A DNA stretch of 64,000 nt from Bacteroides sp. (GTDB lineage Bacteria > Bacteroidota > Bacteroidia > Bacteroidales > Bacteroidaceae). The notes beneath the pieces are model-generated. The model did no database searches and was not told the DNA's origin. It worked only from the letters and a program-made list of their open reading frames with translations. Made by a program: the position numbers and the translations under genes. The stretch is from NCBI GenBank assembly GCA_015060765.1, contig SUXW01000010.1:1-64000 (forward strand). Direction: 5' to 3'. Below, one piece after another: positions 18,622 through 27,315 of the stretch; position 1 is the stretch's first letter, and each line of letters begins with the position of its first letter.

Positions 18622-19194
18622 ATGACTGACCTCAGTATTTGGTTATTGGCTGTCAGTTTGGCCATGGATTGTTTTACCGTATCCATGACAAGTGGAATGA
18701 TTCTACGCAAAGTATATTGGCGTACATGGATTCTCATGTCCTTCTTCTTTGGCCTATTTCAAGCCATCATGCCACTTATCGGATGGATTTTCACAAGTCG
18801 GTTCAGTCATTTGATAGAATCCATCGACCATTGGATTGCTTTTGGATTATTATCTATTTTAGGTTTACGGATGATCAAGGAAGGGTTCAACGACAAGGAC
18901 CAACATGGTTTCGACCCCAACAGTTTGAAAGTTATCATCACTTTAGCCATAGCAACAAGCATCGATGCTTTGGCTGTAGGCATTTCATTTGCCTTCATAG
19001 GAATGGACACCTTTTCTTCCATCCTTTATCCTATATTCATCATTGGAGTAGTTTCATTGGTATTCTCCATGATCGGACAATTTTTAGGCATATACTTTGG
19101 CAAAAGATTCCATATACGGACAGAAATCATTGGAGGAATTATCCTCATAGGAATCGGAGTAAAAATTTTAGCAGACCATTTACACCTATTATAA
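18622..19194 (+). CDS. mntP: Manganese efflux pump MntP
   Basis: 190 residues, six membrane segments in two homologous halves. Key acidic residues sit in LAMDCFTVS (first helix) and ATSIDALAVG (fourth helix), the MntP/YebN signature. It exports Mn2+ across the inner membrane. I see no yybP-ykoY-like riboswitch upstream; the gene begins 2 nt after DUF6048 and probably depends on the shared transcript. Confidence 0.94.
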   Translation: MTDLSIWLLAVSLAMDCFTVSMTSGMILRKVYWRTWILMSFFFGLFQAIMPLIGWIFTSRFSHLIESIDHWIAFGLLSILGLRMIKEGFNDKDQHGFDPNSLKVIITLAIATSIDALAVGISFAFIGMDTFSSILYPIFIIGVVSLVFSMIGQFLGIYFGKRFHIRTEIIGGIILIGIGVKILADHLHLL

Positions 19195-19201
19195 TATAAT
19201 C

Positions 19202-20215
19202 ATGAATAAAAAGAAGCTAACGTGGCAATTGCCCTTCCTTATTTTATTAATCATCGGTACTATCATCATCCTTAAGAAACAACCGCCTTTTCGCACCAAT
19301 GAAGGTTTGGTTTTTGGCACAGTCTACAAAATCACCTATCAATCCGATAAAGACCTGCATCAAGAGATTAAGGAAGCGTTAAAAGAAGTGGACAACTCCC
19401 TATCTCCCTATAATCCCAATTCCATCATCACTCGCATCAACCACAACGAAGATACCATACTCAATACACATTTTATTGATGTATTCACCCTATCCCAAAA
19501 AATATCAGTAGAAACAGAAGGAGCCTTCGACATAACAGTCGCTCCATTGGTCAATGCTTGGGGATTCGGATTCAAACACGCCATCAACATGAATGAATCC
19601 AAAATAGACAGTCTCAAACAGTTCATCGGCTATACAAAAATAAAGATGGAAGGAAACAAGATTCTAAAGGATGACGAACGTATCATGTTGGATTGCAGTT
19701 CTATAGCCAAAGGATACGGAGTGGATGTCGTTGGAAAATTATTGAAGAGCAAAGGCATAAAAAACTACATGGTCGACATAGGTGGAGAGGTTGTTTTAAG
19801 CGGGAAAAACTCCAAAATGAAAAAATGGCGTATTGGAATCAATAAGCCGGTAGACGATTCACTTTCCACCAACCAAGAATTACAAACCATCCTTGAAACA
19901 AGCGATGTAGGTATGGCCACTTCCGGAAATTATCGCAAATTCTACTACAAAGACGGAAAGAAATATGCTCATACCATTGATCCGAGATTAGGTTATCCTA
20001 TCCAGCACAACATCCTTTCAGCAACAGTAATAGCCAAAGATTGTACAACGGCCGATGCCTATGCCACTGCCTTCATGGTAATGGGATTGGATAAGGCCAT
20101 GGCTTTTTGCGAAACACATCCCGATTTAAATGCATATTTCATTTGCAACGGAGAAGGAGAAGAATATGCAATCCATTATACACCAGGCATGAAACGGTTT
20201 ATCGTGAAAAAATAA
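19202..20215 (+). CDS. apbE: FAD:protein FMN transferase (ApbE)
   Basis: 337 residues. One N-terminal membrane anchor (about 9-25), then the ApbE domain: SPYNPNSIITRIN, GAFDITVAPLVNAWGFG, LDCSSIAKGYGVD, NYMVDIGGEVVLSG, MATSGNYRKFY, and TADAYATAFMVMG. ApbE uses FAD to attach FMN to Thr of flavoproteins such as Na+-NQR and RNF subunits on the outer face of the inner membrane. Lies 8 nt after mntP. Confidence 0.95.
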   Translation: MNKKKLTWQLPFLILLIIGTIIILKKQPPFRTNEGLVFGTVYKITYQSDKDLHQEIKEALKEVDNSLSPYNPNSIITRINHNEDTILNTHFIDVFTLSQKISVETEGAFDITVAPLVNAWGFGFKHAINMNESKIDSLKQFIGYTKIKMEGNKILKDDERIMLDCSSIAKGYGVDVVGKLLKSKGIKNYMVDIGGEVVLSGKNSKMKKWRIGINKPVDDSLSTNQELQTILETSDVGMATSGNYRKFYYKDGKKYAHTIDPRLGYPIQHNILSATVIAKDCTTADAYATAFMVMGLDKAMAFCETHPDLNAYFICNGEGEEYAIHYTPGMKRFIVKK

Positions 20216-20235
20216 GCAAAAAAGTTTCGAAATCA

Positions 20236-20266
20236 TTTGCAGATTTAAAAAAAGTCCGTATCTTTG
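20236..20266 (+). promoter_or_regulatory. Promoter of tRNA-Arg
   Basis: TTTG (20236-20239), 19 nt, TATCTTTG (20259-20266), 22 nt before the tRNA. A canonical Bacteroides pair. Confidence 0.8.
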
Positions 20267-20288
20267 CACCCGTCAAACAAAAAGACAT

Positions 20289-20362
20289 GGCTCCGTAGCT
20301 CAACTGAATAGAGCATCTGACTACGGATCAGAAGGTTACAGGTTTGAATCCTGTCGGAGTCA
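20289..20362 (+). tRNA. tRNA-Arg (anticodon ACG)
   Basis: Acceptor GGCTCCG pairs with CGGAGTC (one G-T), D stem GCTC/GAGC, anticodon stem TCTGA/TCAGA with loop CTACGGA (anticodon ACG), T arm ACAGG TTTGAAT CCTGT. The CCA end is not encoded. Confidence 0.97.
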
Positions 20363-20365
20363 CTT

Positions 20366-20399
20366 AAAAAGGTTCATCAAAAAGATGAACCTTTTTTAT
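20366..20399. terminator. Bidirectional terminator between tRNA-Arg and marC-type gene
   Basis: AAAAAGGTTCATC and GATGAACCTTTTTT form a 13-bp stem with an AAAAA loop, 3 nt after the tRNA and 7 nt from the stop of the converging membrane-protein gene. T runs are present on both strands. Confidence 0.9.
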
Positions 20400-20405
20400 T
20401 TGTCA

Positions 20406-21005
20406 TTAGGAAAACTGATTCAACAATTGAGTAATATTGGCAGTAAAAAGACGAGCCGCAATAGCCAATAAAATAATACCAAAGAATTTGCGAATCAAAT
20501 AGATTCCCCCTTTACCTAAAATATGCTCAACTTTCCCCGTCAATTTCAATACCACATACACCCATATCATATTTAATATCAAAGCAATAACAATATTAAA
20601 AGGAGCATATTCTGCACGGAGGGACAACAACGTTGTAAAAGAACCGGCACCCGCTAACAATGGGAACACCAACGGAACCAATGTAGCCTCTTTGATAGGG
20701 CCCTGATTCTTGAAAATTTCAACATCCAGAATCATTTCGAGTGCCAACAAGAAAAGTACGATAGAACCGGCAACCGCAAAAGAGGCGATATCTACCTGAA
20801 ACAATTTCAAGACCATATCACCGGCATAGAAAAAGCCTATCAGCAATGCAAAAGAAATCAAAGTCGCTTTAATAGCATTGACCTTCCTACCCTTCTGTTT
20901 CAAGTCCAATATAATAGGAATGGAACCTATGATATCGATAACAGCAAACAAAACGATAAAAGCACTTGCCAATTCCTGCACATTGAATGTTGAAATAATA
21001 TCCAT
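20406..21005 (-). CDS. MarC family inner-membrane protein
   Basis: 199 residues, six membrane segments, with the MarC/UPF0056 patterns (FIVLFAVIDIIGSIPIIL, VAGSIVLFLLALEMIL, PLVFPLLAGAGSFTTLLSL). ATG 21005 (MDIISTFNVQEL) is chosen because residues upstream in the same frame are not conserved in kind and the family begins here. Function of MarC proteins is not settled; the old multiple-antibiotic-resistance link was withdrawn for E. coli. Confidence 0.92.
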   Translation of the reverse strand: MDIISTFNVQELASAFIVLFAVIDIIGSIPIILDLKQKGRKVNAIKATLISFALLIGFFYAGDMVLKLFQVDIASFAVAGSIVLFLLALEMILDVEIFKNQGPIKEATLVPLVFPLLAGAGSFTTLLSLRAEYAPFNIVIALILNMIWVYVVLKLTGKVEHILGKGGIYLIRKFFGIILLAIAARLFTANITQLLNQFS

Positions 21006-21097
21006 ATTTACATCGTTTATAGTTAGTTCGATTGCAAAGATATAATAAAAAACAATAAATACCCTATCGTACTCCACTTGTTTTCAGTGTTTTTGTT

Positions 21098-21105
21098 TAC
21101 ATTTG
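21098..21105 (+). promoter_or_regulatory. Promoter -7 element of the Crp/Fnr gene
   Basis: TACATTTG. It places the transcript start near 21112, which rules out the first possible ATG at 21107 of the downstream gene. Confidence 0.55.
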
Positions 21106-21148
21106 CTTGTTAAATTATAACTTAATAAATGCTAAAGCTTTCATTAGA

Positions 21149-21823
21149 ATGACCATGTACGATACCCTCCTCCAACTGCCCCTATTCCAAGGATTATGTA
21201 AAGACGATTTTACTTCAATCATAGAGAAAGTCAAATTCCATTTCCACAACATAAAAGCGGGCAAGGAGTTTCTCAAGCAAGGAGAAACCAACAACAAACT
21301 CGTTTTCCTATTGGATGGAGAAATAGGTTCCCAACTTCATCATTCCAATAACAACTATACACTTTCAGAAGTTCATTGCGCTCCATTTGTCATTGAACCA
21401 TATTCTGTATTTGGTATGCAAACTCAATATACGGCAACATACAAGGCGGTTACAGACATCAAACTGCTTACCATCGACAAGGAATACATTCTATCCGAAT
21501 TAAACAATTACGAAATATTCCGCATCAATTATCTGAATATATTAAGCAACCGATGCCAAGTCTTATCACGTAAGCTATACGATAACCAAATAGGGACACT
21601 GAAAGAAAAATTTGCTGATTTTTTCCTTTTGCGATGCACCCGATCGGAAGGAGAAAAAAAGTTACTGATCACCATGGAAGATTTGGCAAAACAAATTAAC
21701 GAAACTCGAATCAATGTATCCAAATTATTGAATGAGTTGCAAAACAAACAACTGATAGAGTTGAAACGGAAAGAAATATACATTCCTGCATTCGAGAAGT
21801 TACTTGAAGAACTGAGTTTATAA
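21149..21823 (+). CDS. Crp/Fnr family transcriptional regulator
   Basis: About 224 residues. N-terminal cyclic-nucleotide-binding-like beta roll (LPLFQGLCKDDFTSIIEKVK, GKEFLKQGETNNKLVFLLDG) and C-terminal winged helix (KKLLITMEDLAKQINETRIN, VSKLLNELQNKQLIELKRKE). No cluster of cysteines for an Fe-S centre is present, so it is not a classic FNR oxygen sensor. Start 21149 (or 21155) is preferred because the upstream ATG lies at the transcription start. It is followed by dcp, which has its own promoter. Confidence 0.88.
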   Translation: MTMYDTLLQLPLFQGLCKDDFTSIIEKVKFHFHNIKAGKEFLKQGETNNKLVFLLDGEIGSQLHHSNNNYTLSEVHCAPFVIEPYSVFGMQTQYTATYKAVTDIKLLTIDKEYILSELNNYEIFRINYLNILSNRCQVLSRKLYDNQIGTLKEKFADFFLLRCTRSEGEKKLLITMEDLAKQINETRINVSKLLNELQNKQLIELKRKEIYIPAFEKLLEELSL

Positions 21824-21834
21824 AGTATTTTTCG

Positions 21835-21842
21835 TATTTTTG
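21835..21842 (+). promoter_or_regulatory. Promoter -7 element of dcp
   Basis: TATTTTTG, 20 nt before the ATG at 21862. Confidence 0.5.
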
Positions 21843-21861
21843 CAACTTAAAAGAAAGAAAA

Positions 21862-23904
21862 ATGATAAATGAAAAGAATCCGTTTCTAACGGAATACCCT
21901 ACTCCACATCATACTACACCTTTCCATCTTATTGAGCCGGAGCATTATGAGCCCGCCATAATGGAGGGGATGGCTGAACAGAACAAAGAAATTGAAGCCA
22001 TAACCAACAACCCCGAAACGCCAAATTTTGAAAATACAATTGTAGCGTTGGAAAAATCTGGTGCATCATTAAATAGGGTTACTACCGTATTAGGGAATCA
22101 GTTAAGCGCTCATACCAGCGACGAGCTACAAACCATCGCCGAAAAAATGATGCCGCTGCTTACAGAACATAGCAACAACATCACCCTGAACGAAGCATTG
22201 TTCACCCGTATCAAAAGCATATACAACAGTCCGCAAAAAACGGTACTTTCTTCCGAAGAGAACATGCTTTTAGAACAAACATATCGTAGTTTTATCAGAA
22301 GCGGTGCCAATCTTCCCGAAGAAGACAAAGAAGAATTCAGAAAAACGGCTACAGAATTAAGTTTGAATTCGCTTAAATTCTCACAAAACTTATTGAAAGA
22401 GACCAATGCCTACGAATTTCATTTGGAAGAAAAGCAATTGGAAGGTCTTCCTGAAAGCATAAAGACGTCGTATGCTCAAACGGCCAAGGAAAAAGGAAAG
22501 GAAGGATTCATTGTCACCTTGCAAGCTCCCAGCTATGTTCCTTTCATGAAGTATTGCAAAGACCGATCGCTCCGCAAAGAACTATATATGGCCTACAATA
22601 CCCAATGCACACACGACAATGAATACAACAACATGGAGATTGTCAGAACCTTGATCAATTTACGTTTAAAGCGTGCCCAATTGTTAGGTTTCTCCACCGC
22701 TGCCGAATATACATTAAAGGAAAGAATGGCAGAAAACAGCGATAACGTGTACCGCCTAATAAACCAACTATTGGAAGCCTATTCGCCTACCGCCCATAAA
22801 GAACGGGCCGAAGTCCAAGAATTTGCCAAAGAAATAGAAGGAAAAGATTTTGAGATTATGCCGTGGGATTGGGCCTACTATTCCGAAAAGTTGAAGGAAA
22901 AGAAATTCAGTTTCAACGAAGAAGAGCTACGTCCCTATTTCGAACTGAGCCAGGTAACAGAAGGTGTATTTGGTTTGGCTACACGATTATACGGGATTAC
23001 CTTTCAAGAAAATCCCCATATACCTGTATATCACCCGGATGTAAAAGCCTACGAAGTTTTCGATTCTGATGGAAGCTTTCTGGCTATCCTATACACCGAT
23101 TTTTATCCTCGCGAAAGCAAACGTTCGGGTGCATGGATGACCTCATACAAAGAACAATGGATAGATGAAAAGGGAAACAGCCGTCCACATGTATCGGTAA
23201 CTATGAATTTTACCAAGCCAACCGATAACAAACCGGCCCTTCTCACCTTTTCAGAAGTAAATACATTCCTACACGAATTCGGCCATGCACTTCATGGAAT
23301 GTTCGCCAACACCACCTACCAAAGTTTGAGCGGCACGAATGTTTATTGGGATTTCGTCGAACTCCCCTCACAGATCATGGAGAACTTTGCAACGGAAAAA
23401 GAATTTCTCCATACGTTTGCCAAGCATTACCAGACAGGTGAGCCCCTTCCCGATACATTCATCCAACGCATTGTGGAAGCATCCCATTTCAATGTAGCTT
23501 ATGCTTGTCTCCGCCAATTGAGTTTTGGTTTGCTCGACATGGCTTGGTATACTCGCACCGAACCCTTTGAAGGCGACATACGCACCTTCGAAAAAGAAGC
23601 CTGGCGACCGGCCCAACTACTTCCCGATATTCAAGAGACATGTATGAGTGTGCAATTTTCACACATCATGGCTGGCGGATATTCTTCTGGATATTACAGC
23701 TATAAGTGGGCCGAAGTACTCGATGCCGACGCCTTTTCCCTATTCAAGGAAAAAGGAATCTTTAATAAAGAAACTGCAAACTCTTTCCGAGAAAATGTGT
23801 TATCCAAAGGAGGCACCGAACACCCCATGGTACTATATAAGCGCTTCCGTGGGAAAGAACCAAGTGTCCACGCATTGCTTAAAAGAAATGGTATCACCAA
23901 TTAA
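21862..23904 (+). CDS. dcp: Peptidyl-dipeptidase Dcp (M3 metalloprotease)
   Basis: 680 residues, full family length. Zinc motif HEFGHALHG near residue 471, with the downstream glutamate region (NVYWDFVELPSQIMENF) and the C-terminal Tyr/His-rich segment (SHIMAGGYSSGYYSYKWAEV). M3 dipeptidases remove C-terminal dipeptides from short peptides. No signal peptide is visible, so it is probably cytoplasmic, unlike several periplasmic paralogues in this group. Confidence 0.96.
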   Translation: MINEKNPFLTEYPTPHHTTPFHLIEPEHYEPAIMEGMAEQNKEIEAITNNPETPNFENTIVALEKSGASLNRVTTVLGNQLSAHTSDELQTIAEKMMPLLTEHSNNITLNEALFTRIKSIYNSPQKTVLSSEENMLLEQTYRSFIRSGANLPEEDKEEFRKTATELSLNSLKFSQNLLKETNAYEFHLEEKQLEGLPESIKTSYAQTAKEKGKEGFIVTLQAPSYVPFMKYCKDRSLRKELYMAYNTQCTHDNEYNNMEIVRTLINLRLKRAQLLGFSTAAEYTLKERMAENSDNVYRLINQLLEAYSPTAHKERAEVQEFAKEIEGKDFEIMPWDWAYYSEKLKEKKFSFNEEELRPYFELSQVTEGVFGLATRLYGITFQENPHIPVYHPDVKAYEVFDSDGSFLAILYTDFYPRESKRSGAWMTSYKEQWIDEKGNSRPHVSVTMNFTKPTDNKPALLTFSEVNTFLHEFGHALHGMFANTTYQSLSGTNVYWDFVELPSQIMENFATEKEFLHTFAKHYQTGEPLPDTFIQRIVEASHFNVAYACLRQLSFGLLDMAWYTRTEPFEGDIRTFEKEAWRPAQLLPDIQETCMSVQFSHIMAGGYSSGYYSYKWAEVLDADAFSLFKEKGIFNKETANSFRENVLSKGGTEHPMVLYKRFRGKEPSVHALLKRNGITN

Positions 23905-23916
23905 ACAATTTGAATT

Positions 23917-24381
23917 ATGAATTTTAAAAACATACTTTGCCTATTGTTCACCCTCCCCCTCTTTTGGGGATGTACCGAAGACGATATTGATGAAATATTC
24001 ATCAGCGGTACATGGAATGTTGTCAACTACTTCACCAAGGCCGATTGGGACAAACGAAATGGAGAACCGGTTTACAAGCAAGACAACAAAGACGATGTAG
24101 AATCCTTAAAAGTAATTTCCACTTTCACATTGATATTCCATGAAAATGGAACACTTGAAGGAACCATGCAAAATGCAAGGTTCGATGGTACTTGGGATGC
24201 CAACGGTAAAGAAAGAACCGTTCATATGTCCATACAAGGAAATCCCGACACTGCTTCCAGATTCAACAAGCAATTCATCGATGCCTTAAAAGAAGCAACT
24301 TACTATCAAGGAGATAGCAACGTTCTTATGTTGGGTCCATCCGACAAGAGAAGCTACATCCAATTCAGACATAATAAATAA
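23917..24381 (+). CDS. Small lipoprotein, lipocalin-like
   Basis: 154 residues with signal peptide and lipobox FWGC (Cys19). The mature part reads as a small beta-barrel of the lipocalin-like type (ISGTWNVVNYFTKADW, FTLIFHENGTLEGTMQ, FDGTWDANGKERTVHM). It may belong to the family listed as DUF4847, but I am not certain. Lies 12 nt after dcp and 8 nt before the dCMP deaminase gene; no link to either function is evident. Confidence 0.72.
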   Translation: MNFKNILCLLFTLPLFWGCTEDDIDEIFISGTWNVVNYFTKADWDKRNGEPVYKQDNKDDVESLKVISTFTLIFHENGTLEGTMQNARFDGTWDANGKERTVHMSIQGNPDTASRFNKQFIDALKEATYYQGDSNVLMLGPSDKRSYIQFRHNK

Positions 24382-24389
24382 CTGCATAT

Positions 24390-24824
24390 ATGAACACACC
24401 CGAAGAAAAGCAATTCAAACTTGACAAGCGCTATATCCGTATGGCCAGTGTATGGGCTGAAAATTCCTATTGCACCCGCCGACAAGTAGGTGCTTTGATT
24501 GTCAAGGATAAAATGATCATTTCAGATGGCTACAACGGTACTCCGTCCGGATTCGAGAACATATGCGAAGACAACAATGGAGTAACCAAACCATACGTAC
24601 TTCATGCAGAGGCCAATGCCATCACCAAAATAGCACGTTCCAGCAACAGCAGCAACGGAGCAACCATGTATGTTACCGCCTCCCCATGCATCGAATGTGC
24701 CAAACTTATCATACAAGCAGGTATCAAACGAGTAGTCTATTCCGAAAAATACCGATTGGAAGATGGGTTGGAACTGCTTAAAAGAGCCAATATCGAAGTA
24801 GTATACATTAATCCTAATGAATAA
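24390..24824 (+). CDS. Deoxycytidylate (dCMP) deaminase family enzyme
   Basis: 144 residues. Zinc-binding cytidine-deaminase motifs HAE (His72, Glu74) and PCIEC (Cys100, Cys103), and the dCMP-deaminase-type insertion GYNGTPSGFENICED. It converts dCMP to dUMP for thymidylate synthesis. The reading frame overlaps the start of the next gene by 8 nt. Confidence 0.94.
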   Translation: MNTPEEKQFKLDKRYIRMASVWAENSYCTRRQVGALIVKDKMIISDGYNGTPSGFENICEDNNGVTKPYVLHAEANAITKIARSSNSSNGATMYVTASPCIECAKLIIQAGIKRVVYSEKYRLEDGLELLKRANIEVVYINPNE

Positions 24825-26559
24825 GAACAAAGACATGAGCAACAACCAAAAATCCCGTTTCTTGCCTTTCATCATAGCAGCAAGCATTGTTATTGGTATA
24901 TTAATCGGTAGTTTTTACACCAACCGGTTCTCCAACAACAAATTAGGTATTGTCAACACATCGTCCAACAAACTGAATGCCTTGTTGCGCATCGTCAACG
25001 ACCAATATGTAGATACCGTAAACATGGAAGCATTGGTCGAAGAAGCCATGCCCCAGATTCTGGGAGAATTGGACCCCCACTCATCCTATATTCCAGCCAA
25101 AGACTTGGAAGCGGTCAATGCTGACCTAAGAGGAAGTTTTAGTGGCATAGGTATCCAATTCACCATTCAAGAAGACACCATCCATATCAACAGTGTCATA
25201 CCTGGAGGACCTTCCGAAAAAGTCGGTCTGATGGCTGGCGACCGAATTATCGAAGTAGACGATTCCGCTTTCGTTGGAAAGATAGTCACCAACGACGAAG
25301 CCATGAAACGTCTAAAGGGCCCCAAAGGAAGCGAAGTGAAGATAGGTATCTACCGTCCCGGTGAAAAAGAGACCTTATACTTCACCATCATCCGAGGAGA
25401 CATCCCCGTAAAGAGCATTGATGCCGCCTACATGATAAACGACCAATTCGGATACATTCAAATCAATAAATTTGGAGAAACCACCTATCCGGAAATGTTG
25501 ATTGCATTAGCCAAGCTCCATCAGGAACAATGCCAGGGAGTCATCATCGACTTGCGCGGCAACACCGGAGGATATATGGGAGCTGCCATTCAGATGGTCA
25601 ATGAATTCTTACCGAAAGGTAAACTCATCGTATATACCGAAGGTCGCAACGCGCCACGCGAAAATTACGCATCCAACGGCACAGGAAGCAGTCAGGAATT
25701 GCCCATCATCGTGCTGATGGACGAAGGATCTGCTTCTGCCAGTGAGATTTTCGCCGGAGCGATACAAGATAACGACCGCGGACTGATTGTAGGCCGCCGT
25801 TCATTTGGTAAAGGATTGGTTCAACAACCCATTGAGTTCAGCGACGGTTCAGCCATCCGACTGACCATTGCACGCTACTACACTCCATCGGGCAGATGCA
25901 TACAGAAACCATACAACAAAGGCAATGACAGCAATTACGAAATGGATATCATTACCCGATACGAGCATGGTGAATTCTTCTCACAAGACAGCATCAAGCA
26001 AGACGAAAGCCACATCTATTACACCTCTATCGGACGTCCCGTCTATGGCGGCGGTGGCATCATGCCAGACATCTTCGTTCCACAAGATACCACCGGTGTT
26101 ACCTCCTACTTCACCATGGCAGTCAACCGTGGACTAACCCGTCAGTTCTGTTTCCAATACACAGACCGGAATCGTCAGAAACTTCAAAAATTCGACAATT
26201 CCGAAACGCTGTTGCAATACCTTAAACGACAGAATATTCTGGAACAATTCGCCCGTTTTGCCGAAAGCAAAGGATTAAAACGTCGCAATATCCTGATGTA
26301 TAAATCCAAAGACCTTTTTGAAAAGAACTTGTACGGCAACATCATTTACAACATGCTCGATATGGAAAACTATCTGATGTATCTGAACCAATCAGACCCT
26401 ACCGTATTGAAAGCTATTGAAATAATGGAAAACGGCAAAACCTTTCCCGAAGCCCCGGCATTAACCAACGAAGACAATTATGAAAGAGCAGAAAAAGCTG
26501 TTGCGAAAGCAAATCAGAGCAGCCAAAACGATACAAGAGCCACACACACTAACGGCTAA
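24817..26559 (+). CDS. S41 family C-terminal processing peptidase
   Basis: 580 residues. N-terminal membrane anchor (about 18-36), PDZ domain (VIPGGPSEKVGLMAGDRIIEV), catalytic region with Ser in DEGSASASEIFAGAIQDNDR and Lys in GRRSFGKGLVQ. It cleaves periplasmic proteins from the C-terminus. A long C-terminal extension after residue 400 is typical of Bacteroidetes CtpA-type proteins. Start could also be Met7 (MSNNQK). Its 3' end overlaps the next gene by 80 nt. Confidence 0.94.
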   Translation: MNKNKDMSNNQKSRFLPFIIAASIVIGILIGSFYTNRFSNNKLGIVNTSSNKLNALLRIVNDQYVDTVNMEALVEEAMPQILGELDPHSSYIPAKDLEAVNADLRGSFSGIGIQFTIQEDTIHINSVIPGGPSEKVGLMAGDRIIEVDDSAFVGKIVTNDEAMKRLKGPKGSEVKIGIYRPGEKETLYFTIIRGDIPVKSIDAAYMINDQFGYIQINKFGETTYPEMLIALAKLHQEQCQGVIIDLRGNTGGYMGAAIQMVNEFLPKGKLIVYTEGRNAPRENYASNGTGSSQELPIIVLMDEGSASASEIFAGAIQDNDRGLIVGRRSFGKGLVQQPIEFSDGSAIRLTIARYYTPSGRCIQKPYNKGNDSNYEMDIITRYEHGEFFSQDSIKQDESHIYYTSIGRPVYGGGGIMPDIFVPQDTTGVTSYFTMAVNRGLTRQFCFQYTDRNRQKLQKFDNSETLLQYLKRQNILEQFARFAESKGLKRRNILMYKSKDLFEKNLYGNIIYNMLDMENYLMYLNQSDPTVLKAIEIMENGKTFPEAPALTNEDNYERAEKAVAKANQSSQNDTRATHTNG

Positions 26560-27028
26560 TTCCCGTATCCTGCTCAATCAGATAGAACAACATCCACACT
26601 TCATCGCTGCCAGAACGATTCTTCTGTATCATTCTTTAAGCGATGAAGTGCAGACACACGACTTCATAGAAAAATGGTACACACAAAAAAAAATCTTGTT
26701 GCCGGTTGTCCAAGGCGATGAACTGGAACTCCGGCATTATACCGGAAAAGAATGCCTTTCTGCCGGATCCTTTCAAATAGAAGAACCTCAAGGAGAACCT
26801 TACACCGATTTTCTGGAGATAGAACTATCGATTATTCCAGGCATGTCGTTCGACAAGCAAGGTAACCGTTTGGGAAGAGGTAAAGGCTATTACGACAAAC
26901 TGCTCCCCAAACTCACCTCTTATAATATAGGAATATGCTTTGACTTTCAGGCCCGAGAAAATATCCCGACCGAACCGTTCGACCGTCGGATGGATGAAGT
27001 ATGGACGGAAAAAGGAAGATACCACTAA
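26480..27028 (+). CDS. 5-formyltetrahydrofolate cyclo-ligase
   Basis: 182 residues. N-terminal basic nucleotide-binding part (KKLLRKQIRAAK) and the C-terminal signature GMSFDKQGNRLGRGKGYYDK. It converts 5-formyl-THF to 5,10-methenyl-THF with ATP. The start codon lies 80 nt inside the end of the S41 protease gene, which suggests translational coupling. It converges with the DUF721 gene, overlapping by 4 nt at the stop codons. Confidence 0.94.
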   Translation: MKEQKKLLRKQIRAAKTIQEPHTLTANSRILLNQIEQHPHFIAARTILLYHSLSDEVQTHDFIEKWYTQKKILLPVVQGDELELRHYTGKECLSAGSFQIEEPQGEPYTDFLEIELSIIPGMSFDKQGNRLGRGKGYYDKLLPKLTSYNIGICFDFQARENIPTEPFDRRMDEVWTEKGRYH

Positions 27029-27315
27029 CGAAAAACGATGTTCACAATCACCTGCGCACCAACCTGCTGGTTCAAGTTCTTGACCAGCAAGTCGCGTCCC
27101 ATCATCAATTCCTGACGCAAGACCGAAGAAGTGAGATGCACATATAAAATTTGGTTCTTGATATACAGATTGCTTGTATACCGAGCGATAACCGGCCCCA
27201 CAACATCCTTCCAAGCATCCACCAATCGATATTCATTCAATGGAGACTCCAGCCCGTTCTGTCGAAGGAACTTACGGATTATATCACCTATCTGTTCTGC
27301 ATGATTCTTTCTCAT
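27025..27315 (-). CDS. DUF721 (DciA-like) protein
   Basis: 96 residues from ATG 27315 (MRKNHAEQIGDIIRKFL). It shows the DUF721 pattern VDAWKDVVGPVIARYTSNLYIKN and LYVHLTSSVLRQELMM. DUF721 proteins include DciA, a loader of the replicative helicase; this one is the short form. It overlaps the end of recF by 4 nt, the usual replication/repair pairing. Confidence 0.9.
   Translation of the reverse strand: MRKNHAEQIGDIIRKFLRQNGLESPLNEYRLVDAWKDVVGPVIARYTSNLYIKNQILYVHLTSSVLRQELMMGRDLLVKNLNQQVGAQVIVNIVFR

Noticed and set aside
18500-18622. Manganese riboswitch before mntP
   Set aside because: The gene starts 2 nt after DUF6048, which is coding up to the stop, leaving no room for a leader structure.
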